This document shows positions 35,101 to 47,100 of a stretch of 64,000 nucleotides of DNA, one piece after another. The stretch is taken from assembly GCA_021014325.1 (NCBI GenBank), contig CM037474.1, positions 2,670,501 through 2,734,500 of the forward strand, in the 5' to 3' direction. Both the position numbers and the translations under genes were made by a program. Below the pieces are notes generated by a model. That model was given only the letters and a program-made list of their open reading frames with translations, made no database searches and had not been told where the DNA came from. The stretch comes from Plazaster borealis (taxonomy: Eukaryota > Echinodermata > Asteroidea > Forcipulatida > Labidiasteridae). Numbering within the stretch: the stretch's first letter is position 1; each line of letters starts with the position of its first letter.

Positions 35101-38100
35101 CAATTTGTGTAACGTCTTCAGCGGAAGTTTCCCCTGCTCCATCAATTGATCATATCCTTATGATAGTTGTGTGTCTTATTGGCTAAACTTTGTACATTGC
35201 CAGGTTACCGTGAGTGTAGAGCAGTTACCAGACTTACTGACCAGCATGAGATATGAGTGTTGGTTTGGATCCTACGTATCTCAAGCTACAAAGACTAATG
35301 AGGATCTTAGATGTGTCTCCCCACCTGGTAATGGGATACCTCCAATTCAACAAGGAGGTAAGTCCAACACAAAATTGGGAATGTTTTTAAAACAATTTAG
35401 TATCAGAACATATTAAAATTGCTTTTTAAATTTTGTTTTTCCCCATTTTTTAGATGATGCTGTTACGGTTACACTGAGTGTCCATTCCAGTGAAACATCA
35501 GTCAGTTTTGTGGATACAAGTTTCTATTTCTATGAATGCTCAACTCATACTTCGTAAGAATGCTTACTTTTGTTCTTCACTTTTTGGTTTAAATTTAATT
35601 CTTTCGAGTAAACAAACTTCAAATTTTCTTGAAATATCTGTTTTTCTGTTTTTTCTCACTCTAGATGATTTTTTGTTGTGCTTTTGATTTTTCCTTTTTG
35701 TTTTGTTTTGTACTGTTTCTTTGGTGTAGTAATTTCTTTCATTGTATTAATATGTTGTTTTCTATTTGTGTTTTGCTGTAGTTGTGTATCTTGTGTTGGT
35801 AGTCGATGGGCCTGTGATTGGTGTGTCTTTGAAAACAGATGCACTCATGTTAGTTCTAACTGTACAGGAGACAATGAAATCATCATTACAGGACAAAATG
35901 TAAGATCAAACATACCATACATTTTTTCTTTTCTAAATGATTTGGGGTTGAACAAAGAAAAATTTACTATAGTCGCATCCTGCTAAGGTGATCCCCTGGC
36001 TGCCGCTTCACAGGTTGTATCGTAAACTCGGGTGTGATCTCTTGCCACACGGCAGTTTACACAATAGTGAGACCGTCAACATAGGGCTAGATAGCTCAGT
36101 TGGTAGAGCACCGGCAAATTAATCCGGAGGTCGTTGGTTCAAATCCTGCTCTAGTCAATTTTTCTTTGTTCAACCTCAAATTATTTAAAATTTACCCAGT
36201 AGATTTCACCTTGTGGCTTATTACTGGAACAAGCATTTGTTTCCCTAAGAAAGACAGACATAAAACCCTATCCTATTTCTGTTTTTTATAAACTATTTTG
36301 TAATGAATTCAATTGTAGGCCTACCCTGAATTGTTTGAAGAGGAAATAATTTCTGATAAATAATAATTTGATGTTAATTCTATAGAATCCAGCTTTGTCT
36401 TCACCCAAGGGTCCGGGTTCCTGCCCTCAGCTGCTGGCTCAGAATACTGAAGTCCTTCTGCCCAAGGGAATTGAAAGGAGTTTACAAGTCATGACTACAA
36501 ATCTACCTAATGAGACCCAGGTTGGTTATCAGTCAATCAAAAAGTATTCTTAAATTGAATTAAATTTAAAGAGGAAAAAGTGATGGCAGAGCAAAAACTC
36601 ATCAGTTCTTTGTGTGTTTAATTTTTAATTGTTTTAAAGCAATTGGTGTTAACAAATGAAAACACCCAGATGGAGGTTAGGCTCAAAACTTAACCCTTTA
36701 GAGACCATAGCGGATAGAGACGGCTTGCACAAAATGCCCATAGCGGCCACAAACGCTGGAATATCTGACATACTTCCACTCAACTAAAATGGTCAAAGTA
36801 AATGTTATGACCTGAATTGACATTTCCCCAATGTTTTTGATGTGAAGTTATTTTTTCAGACACTTTTTCAAGAAAAAAACTGTCCAAAACTCAACAACAT
36901 TAGCCCTGTCAGGGCGGATGGTGGTGATTATACAGAAATTAATGATCTCTAATGCAGGCATCAATTTGAAGCCTGAACCCATCCTCCTCGCGTCATCACC
37001 TTTCTTCACCTGAGCCAATTATGTATAAGGTCAGGATTTCACCACCAATTCCCTCTATCAGCAAATGTGTTAGTCCAGGCTTCACCCTTTGAATTATTTC
37101 CATAGGTGAAGCTTCTGTCAGCCATTTTAAAACCACCACCCACCAACACCTCGGTCTCGTTCCACTCGAAATGAGATCGGTGGCAAACGTGTGCAAACTT
37201 GGGCAGTTTACAGTTTGCAAGGTGGTGCGGGGCGCACGATGTTAGATTGTGTGTATTTGTGCGGGCAAACTTTAGTTCGAAAATTGCGCACATGCAAATT
37301 CCAAGTTGGCTTGTGCGAATTTCAAAAAAGGCCATCTTCAAAGATTGCATCACAACAGTTGTTTGAAACGCCACGTCTTGGACATATTTATCACCAAACA
37401 CAAGTAAGGCTCGTCAACGCTTCACCCTTTCATCCACTTTATAGTTAACGCTTTACCAAATTATTAAAAAACAATGTTACGGCTTCACTATAACAACAAA
37501 TTATTGACCTCGGGCTTCAGCGTCGAAGCGGCGTCGATACTATGCGACCTCTTGTGACCTCTGAGGAGGGTGGGTCCACGCTTCAAATTGACGCCTGCAT
37601 AAAGGGTTAAGGAAGATAAAAACCACCGGGTTAATAAGAAAATGTTAAAACCATGTTTGGAATGAATTATTCATTAAATAATGAAGAAGTGGAATACACC
37701 AGACACTTGGCTTGATTCCCGCTAACCCCATTTTCCATTTTTGTCTTCATCTCTTAGACTGCCAGCTTTGAATGTAGCTTCGATATCGAGGGAATACGTC
37801 AGAGTACAACTGCTCAGCGTAATAATGATACCATCGTGTGTGACATGAAAGCTGTAAGTTTCTTAGACCATTAGTTTCCTTGAAGTTGGAAAACCAACTT
37901 GTTATTAAAAGAAAGCCAAGATTTCCGTTGAACTTTGTTTGATATCAACCCATTTATACTCTACAGTATACCTACACTTCCACTGATGAAGCAGAGCTGA
38001 TTGTGAAACTGACCATTGAATGGACAGACACGGGTAATAACCGTCACACCCTAGATGACATATTCAACAATAATGGTGAGTTTGAGTCTACAGCGTTGCT

Positions 38101-41100
38101 GGGGAGATTGGCACCTTTTCTCCTTCTGACTTAACCGCTTTTTACCCTTGACCTATATCAGTATCCCTTATGGAGGGATTTCATACTGACGAACACTGAA
38201 TGTGTACTTTGATATACACCAGTCCGGGCGCGCAAGTGCTGGGCGCCGCGCGCGCCATGCTGCGGTGTACCTGTGCCTAGTTTTGTGCACAAAGACACGA
38301 GAAAATCGTTTCCCTTTTCTCTTTTTATAGGAATTGAATGTCTTCCTCGGCAATGTATGCAATTTCCCTGACATGGCTGCATGATATAACGATTTACTAC
38401 ATTCTTGATAAATTTTTAAAATTAAGCAGAAAGTAAAATACTGAAATTCTGACAAAATACCTTGCCGATGTAACGCATTAAACTATGCCACTATGCGGTT
38501 TCCGCGTCTATGACCCTTAAACTCACCTAAGACATGCACCGTTTTCAGGATCATTCGGTTTCTATTTAGTTGCAAATATTTGTGGTCAGTGATCTACATT
38601 GGTATATCATGATGTCCTGTCAGGGAAATTGTGTAAGTCGTTGAGGAAAACATCTAATTTCCATAGAGAGTGAAAGGGAACATGATTTTCTCGTGTCTTT
38701 GTGCATAATCTTGGCACTGACGACACCAGCAGCAGTGGCGCCCGGTGCCCAACACTTGCGCGCTCGGATTGGTGTATAGGCCTGTGTGTTTTGTTTCGTT
38801 ACAAATGCTGCAGCCATCTTAGCATTAATAATCTTCATTATCTTTTAAACAAGTAATTTTAAAAACCCTTGCGACCCCTCCCCCCCCACTTACTTTTCTT
38901 AACACAGGACAATGGTTGTTTTGAACTTTGATTATTGCTACAGCAACACTTTACAAGTGTGGAGTATTGAAGCCAGATTGTAGTCGGTGTATTACTGCCA
39001 GGCCAGAGCTTGAGTGTGTTTGGTGTAATGCTATGTGTGAACTAAGAGAGTCTTGTACAACAGCGGAAGGAGAGTGGGTGACCCACAATAATAATGCCAA
39101 CTGCCCTGATCCGATCCTACAAGAGGTGAGTAGATTTTGGCCGAGATGTAAATGTTACGACCCAAGGCCAAACAAATCTGTGACGTTTTTACACCTGGTT
39201 CAGATTGGCGCTCCAGAGTCTCGCCAAACCAAATAGATTAGGAGCGACTCTAGGTCGACCCAAATAAATTTTGATTTCAGACAAGCGAACTTAACATAAC
39301 ATTTACATTAGGTTCGGCTCATGACAAGATCGACGTCTGAAACCAAGACGCTCCAGGGTCAATCCGAACGACTGCAACAGTCGATCTTTTGACTTTCAGC
39401 GCATCCAGTCGCTCCTAACTAATTCAGACGTCAAACTTTTCATGTACTTAATTCAATAATTTGGTTCGGCGTGACTCTAGAGCGCCTGTCTGAACCTGGT
39501 TTTAGTCAATTATTTATTTATTCCTTATTTTGATATGTGGGTTGGTCAATTCATTAGAATCTTCTGGTCTTCCATGGATCATCATTGCATAAAAGAAATA
39601 AAGAACTTCAACTGGAAACACTAAACACACACAAACAAAATTACAAAACTGAAAGCAGCATGCAATTATTTAAAAACATCAAGTTCATGAACAAAAGACC
39701 CCTTGCATTAACGCACAATGCTGGTGGTACGCTGAGGTCACACATGTATTTTTACGCACCAATAGCAGCTGTTGTCCAATGATCTGTCTCGTTTTGCCTC
39801 GGTGAGGGCACTGTTTGAAAGTGTGACATCATATGCAACAGGTCTATTAAAACATTCAAAAACATACAGAGGTTTAAAAAGGAGTGGGTGTTTTGAGGAG
39901 AACGAAATTAACCCTGAAGATTATTAAAATCACACATTAGAGTACACATACACATAAAGAGGAAAAAGGACCAGACTATACTGTCTTCTAATCATAATTT
40001 GACAATATTTGAATACTAGGGGTATCCGTCGACTGGACCATTGGAAGGTAACACCATAGTATCTGTAATGGGTACAGATATTGGCAGAGGGTTCCATACT
40101 GTACTGAATGTGACGATTGGAGACCAAGAATGCCATCTGGATGGACTGGAAGCCTATTATGCAACTGGTGCGAGGTAAGAAGTTTCATCAAACCCAAGTG
40201 ATGATTCTGTTCTTCCATCTTAATTTAAGTCATTGTCAAATCAGACATCTTTTAGTTTGTGAAAAAAGGGTTTCTGCAAAAAGGCAAACACTAACAATAT
40301 TTTGTATTTGGTTGCAGCATTTTCTATTGATACTTGCACACCCAAGTTGTGGGATATCAATGGCAATCTAACCAAAGACATTTCAGTTATTCCGTCTTAA
40401 TTTATCAAGTCAGAATCAGTCAAATCTATAAAATGATGGCTGCAAAGTTCAATTAAGGCAAACTACATAAATTTATGCCAGCATTTTTCATTGATATTTT
40501 CATCTACATTTTGTTGAATACCATGCATTCAGGTCTTTCCAGATTTTGGAATTGTGTGTTCATACAAAGTTGTGATAGCAAATAGCATTGTAGACTGCGC
40601 AAATCAAAGACGAGAAAACAACTTGAGCGAAGACGATATTTTTCTATGAAATCATATCTTTTGAAATTCTGTCCATACAAAATTTTTAAAAAATTAAAAA
40701 TACCCATAGCAATTTGTTAAGAATACAATTTCAATTTTTATATAGGCTTCATACAAATAATTTGTTAAAAATAATAAACATTGAAACAAAATTCAAACTT
40801 GGAAATGGAAAGAGGATACTTTTTTTTCAGAAACCCTGTTTTCCAAATTATGCTCAAATTTGTCTGATCATTACATAGGTTTAATGATAAAATGAACGTC
40901 AGTTGGGCAAAATTCTTAATTCTTTACAAGTAACAGGAAACTGAGGTCAAGTGTTATTCTCTGGTTTTCTTTGTTGATTTGTTAAATTAATTTTACTTTC
41001 ATATATTTCATGCCTAAATTTTACTTTCCCAACAATATGATATAATTTGTATAGCCATAAACTACGTTAAACAAATTATTTGTATACAATGCTGAATTTA

Positions 41101-44100
41101 CTGGGTTAGCTTATTTTGTGGAGTTGACCACAAACTAACATGTTATTTACTGTAAAGTAATGACAAACAAATTTGTGGTCAAACACTGTAGAATATCATG
41201 AATGAGCCCATTAAACTGTCTTCAGTATGTAAGATACAACAACAATCTGAACTTATTTCACAGTGTAAGTTGCCGAACTCAATCAAGAGTTGAAAGTGTG
41301 GTGCGGGTATCGCTGACTGTCATGGGAGCTGATGGGTCAACACTACAGAAAAGCTCAGGAGATGTCAACTTTGAATATAGGGTAGGATTGATTACAACTC
41401 TTACATGAGATGTAGGGACAGTTAACTACCTTCCACTCCAGGGCCCAAATTCATAGAGCTACTTTAAGTAGACCATGGTTCTTAACAATTTTCTTCTAAG
41501 CAAAAATGAGCGGGAACTAACAGCCACAAATAGTGTATACCGTAAAATGGGGTAACTTTGGCAGGTTTTTGTATGAATGGTGCAGTAATATTGTTCCATG
41601 GTTGTAGCCGGATGCTTATTTTAACTTCCATGTGACATTAGGGGCATCCTCTACCCTAGTGATCATGAAAAATTAGAACTATTTTTTCCATTAAACATCT
41701 GGGGGTCAATTTATGTGCTGTCAAAGTTACCCTGGGTTTGGGGCAACTTTGGCAGCTTATATGTTTTGTGTTAAATAGAGAAAAAAGAAAAAAAAAAAAG
41801 CCTGATATAGGCGTAAACGGTGGGTTTTTTTTACATTGATGCCACACACAGTGATTTAAAAAAAACAGCCTCGTTCAAAATGTTTCGTTTATAAGTAATA
41901 CATATATTTAAAAAAAATTAAAAAGTACATATAAACAAATATATATATATATATACATATTTTTAACGAACTATGCGAACTATGCATTTACCACTTTTAT
42001 GGTCCAGTAATCCATCCTTTCATACTATACATCCTTTGTCCTCACCACTTTACTCCTATTGGTTCATAGCAACCAATTGTTTCTGATTGGCTATAATTTT
42101 CCCGCTTCTTTCTGGATCCTTCCCTTAATCCCTTTCCCCTCTCTTTTTCTATAAATGGATATGTATTTGTTTGTACTTGTTTTATGCCTCTGAAGAAGGT
42201 CCGGTCTGGATCGAAAGCTAAGGCCATCTACCCTACTCATTATATATACATATTTTTAAATATATTATTACTTACTCTGAAAATGTAGATCGATTACAAA
42301 TATAAACTTTAAAGGTTTCTTGTTTTCCTAAACATACTACCATAGAAGCTGCACATCACGATTTTACCCCCGGTTAAACAAGTTAATGTAACCCTGCCAA
42401 AGTTACCCAGGGTGCCAAAGTTACCCCATCTTACGGTATTACATGCTTTTTTGGCTGGTAACCTTAATCTGGTGATGAGCATAAGTGTTTTGTGCTGAAA
42501 AGCAGCTCTATGTCATTGGGCCCAGATTGTATTTCAGTGCTTTAATTGCTTGTATTCAATCAACTTTGGACTAGGGAGGTCTCAGCTAAAAATTATTACA
42601 GATTTATGAAGTCTGATTTCCACCAAAATCCACCAAGGACGATTTCTAGCCCTCGGTGTTATGCCATCAGATAAGATTATTCCAAGACAAGATAAGGAAC
42701 TTAATTGTGTATTATCCAATGATTTTAAGACAACAACTGATTGTTGACAAATATAAGGACACATGGTCTGGTTGATGTTGAATGTCTTCAATGTTTGTTT
42801 TTCTGGTTCTGATTTACTTGCCAGGTTCCATCTATTACAAGTTTCAGTCCTGGTTTTGGACCAGCAGCTGGTGGGACTCGTATAACAATCAACGGAATGG
42901 CTCTAAATACAGGACGGAATATTGAGGCATTCATTAGTGATAGAGCTTGCATTATAACAAGGCAAGTAAAGATCACTGTACATGTGGATAACAATTAAGA
43001 TTGTATCATTTACTGGAGATAGAGGCTTTCAGAGATTTTCTATATTACTCTTTTAGAATGAGGTCTAATCAGAATTGCATCAATTATTAACAGTTGTTTA
43101 AGAAAATACTTTTACAGTGATGTGTCATCTGCTGTATAACTTTGATTTATTGTACAGCCCAGTAACAGAGACGGAAGCAGTGTGCACAAGCTCTGAGGGG
43201 TTCGTTGGGCAGACAGGAGTTCTCAAGATGTCTTTTGATGGAGCAGACAAAACAAGCCAGACGTACACTTTCACCAACAACCCTGTCATTACTGATGTCA
43301 GTCCAACCAGCAGTATCTATTCGTGAGTTTATCAATGCTTAATCTCTAAGGGTGAATTACAAGTGAAACTTTTTTTTATAATGTAGTTTATTATTTCACT
43401 TGACTACATTCTTAATAGGATATCTCTGTAAGTCAAGGCTGCAGTTTAATGAGTACAATAGTGCTTGAAGCTTACATTTGTTTTAACAAATTAGCAAAAT
43501 GTTTTTTCCTTACTGTGGAGACTTGAAATTGAAAGTTAAAACTGAAAACCTTGCCCTTTCTTAATCAGATGAGCTTCTTACATTTTGTTTTCTGTGTATA
43601 AGCTCATCAATCATTTTTGTTTTCTTCAATACTCAGCGGTGGTCGAGAGATAATTGTCAAAGGGACTGATCTAGACGCGACCCAAGTGGCTTCACTTGTC
43701 GTTACAGTTGCGACACAACTCACTAAGAGATCAGTCGGCAGTGAGGGACCCAAGAATATTGAGTTTGTGGAGGTGAGTCACCAGCTTAAACAATATTTGC
43801 ATCTTCTCATCATAACTATTTTATCACTTGGAGTCTTACGTTCCAACCTATTTGTCCTTCTTTTATTTATTAGAAAACTATGCTTTGATTACCCTTATAA
43901 ATGAAGTAACATTATAAATAGTGCCCGTGATGAGGTCAAATGAAAGCACGTCATTTGATGTTAGCTGTACTTATCAGGCGCGTAGCACAAGGGGGCCGGC
44001 TGGCCATGGCTGCCCCACTTTTTGCTTGTGGCAAAAGCCACTGTCTTAAACAGACTTAATGACAATTTAAACTAAAATAGCCCAAACCAAGTGGCAGTGT

Positions 44101-47100
44101 TGAGTCTGGATCTTCTTTAAAGTCTTCTTTAAAAATATTTTTTAGCCTGTAAGATCTGTCAAGAAACGTAGGTAAAGATTGAAAATGTCATTATTTTTGT
44201 AAGCCTACAGTGGAATTCTTATGCTACATGTAAGGGCGCCTACACAGAACCTGATATTTATACCAACAAGTAGAACTAATTGTCAAAAACCTTCCTTTTT
44301 TGGGGGGCGGGGGGAGGGCTGCAAACCGCTGCCGTGTTTGATGTATACTGTTATCAAGATTTGTATACGGATTAGCGCAACTGCTCGCAGGGATTGTAAC
44401 TAAAAATGGCCACCTCCACTTTTAAACACCTTGCCACCCGCCTGGTACTTATGGTTATGGTAAATAATGTTGGTATTACCATTGTTTGTCCTCGGCTTTG
44501 ACAATGTATAGGTTTTTTATTTGAGGTTTGGTACGAAGTGCAGTACTTCATCCTGGTTAGGGTACATTTAAGAAACTTTAAAAAAATATTTTACATCACT
44601 AGGATTGTGACAGGGAAGGCCCAGAGTTCATGCGTTGCCTGACGCCCAATATAACCTCAGCATTAAGCAGTTCTGTATCTCAACGTAACGTGACATTTGG
44701 TTTCATTATGGACGGTGTGAGTGACCTCTTAACGTGGTCAGAAGACAACAACGTTGACATGGAGTTCTTTCCTGATCCGGAGTTTGACGAGTTTGAAAAT
44801 GGCTTGTACGAGAAGACGGAAGAGTTGATGACAATCAAGGTGAGGGTTTTATCAATTTCAGTAGACCAACAATCAGTAATTTAAAGCTGTATGTTTTGGG
44901 ATAGTTTGCCTGTTTTGCTGTGGCTGTCATTTCAGTCTTCACTGAGTGTCTGTTTGTCTGTATGTTGTCTGTCTGCTAAACAGACTCGAGCCTATATGGA
45001 TCAGTTTTGCTGTCTGAGCCTGTTTTGCTGTGACTGTCATTCAGTCTCCACTGACTGTCTGTTTGTCTGTATGTTGTCTGTGTGCTAAACAGACTCTAGC
45101 CTATATGGATCAGTTTGGTTGTCATTTTTGCCTGTTTGGCTGTTACTTTCATTCAGTCTTCACTGACTGTCTGTTTGTCTGTATGTTGTCTGTGTGCTAA
45201 ACAGACTCGAGCCTGTATGGATCAGTTTGGCTGTCATAGCCTGTTTGGCTGTGACTTACATTCAGTCTTCACTGACTGTCTGTTTGTCTGTATGTTGTGC
45301 TAGACAGACTATATGGATCAGTGTGGGGTTTTCCCCTATTTTTGTTGAAAGTATTATAATGTATAAATGCACTGATTATCTCAGTGCTGCACAAAGGGAG
45401 AAGACCATTGTGTGTTTGTAGGATGAAAGAGTTTGGAGATAACTTGCATTCGAGAAATCTAGCTCTAATTGCAAAAATATGTAGTGTAGTCGTGATTTAT
45501 TTTCCATCGTGGATAATTAAAATCTTTCTGAAATCAGGGTAAACGAATCGACAGTGCAATTACTGCCTCAGAAGTCATCATTTACGTCGGAACAGTGAGA
45601 TGTCTTGTGACCTTCATTGAAGAAAAAGCTCTTGGTTGCAATTTACCTGAGAAACAACCATCTGTCGGGGACTTCAAGGGCCAAGACAAAGAGAGAGGGC
45701 TTCCTGTGGTCTGGGTAAGTCTTAAGACAAATCTCAGTTGTAATTTACTTGAGAAACAACAATCTGCCGGGGACTTCAAGGGCCAAGACAAAGAGAGAGG
45801 GCTTCTTGTGGTCTGGGTAAGTCTTAAAACAAACCTCAGTTGTAATTTACTTGAGAAACAACCATCTGACTAGGACACCAAGGATGAGTAGTACTCGGAA
45901 GTCTAGAGACATTTCTTGGTTGTCAGTATGATGCTTGTGACTTTATGAACCAAAACACATATTAGAACTACCCCTGATTGCACCTTTTCCTCTTCTCCCT
46001 CCAGGTAACTCACAGCAGTCTACAGTTCCGTATAGGTTACATTTCCTATCCCCCTCCTGACTTGTTAACAATCCTACTCCCATCAATCAGTGGAGCAGTC
46101 GTGGTGTGCATTCTCTTCCTTGTTTTGGGCTTCCTAGCTCAGCTGTACGGATCCAAACGAGAAGCTAGACTCATCCAGGAAGACATGAAATCCCTGGAAG
46201 AGGATCTGTCAGATGAGATCAAACAAGGTATGGAGGTCCTACAAAGATAACATTGCTCTACAATTATTTCAGTACTTCTAAGACATCATTTAGAACCAGA
46301 TTGTAAACAAAGTTAGATAGTCTTGGGGGGGGGGGTGGTAACCCCTTTTTTGCTGTTTTTATGTAATTGATAGTAATTTAATTATAATGTTAAAATTACT
46401 TGAATTTCAAACATCTCACATTTTTTCTATTGCAATTTGAGTTTCTTGTTAACAATTTTAAACAAATTTTCATACGATTAACTGACTTAAATTTTGGTGG
46501 ATCGTATCCTAAGTCTTGTCCAAGTTTCAGTGACACCATGTTTGTGAAATTCTTTTGGAAGGAAAGCAGTTTTGTAATTGTTGGTTGGCATGGTGGCTAG
46601 TGTGTAAAGCGCTTGCCTTTTACCACTGTGGCCTGGTTTGATTGCCCACTAGGGCCATATGTGAGTAGAGTTGTGCGTTTGCTCTCTCCTATGCCACACG
46701 AGTTTTTCTCAGGTCCCGCTAAGTTTTTCTCCCTCTGGGAAATATCAAACACTTTCGATCTCTGGCTGTGCTCTATGGTCATAATAATGGGTTGATGTGG
46801 CTGGGTTGATTGCCACATTAACATGCGTTTAAGTGTAGAATGCCCATGTAAAAGAAATTCTTCTGGGGGGGGGGTATTTGTTGACATTTTTTGTTGTGGG
46901 GGGGGGGGCTTTGCAGAGGTGCTGGTCACCTGTTTCTCCTTGCCACTCACTGGCGTGGTATTTTATACCATTTTGTAAATTTGTATACTTCTATTTTCTC
47001 AGTTACAGTTTTATTTTGTGGAAAAATGTACCTTTTATTGACCTATAGTTGTTTTGTCAGTGTAAAGTATAATAAACAAATATATGTATAAATAATAGCA

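Noticed and set aside
34391..35149. Open frames in the intron between exons 6 and 7
   Set aside because: Largely within or beside the TTAA MITE at 34381-34869. No conserved sequence.
36086..36158. Functional tRNA gene
   Set aside because: Arms pair well, but the anticodon loop lacks U33 and one T-stem pair, and it lies inside a repeated TIR element. Called a pseudo-tRNA.
44907..45421. Repeated cysteine-rich peptides from the minisatellite
   Set aside because: Frames are a by-product of the tandem repeat and lack start context or splice support.
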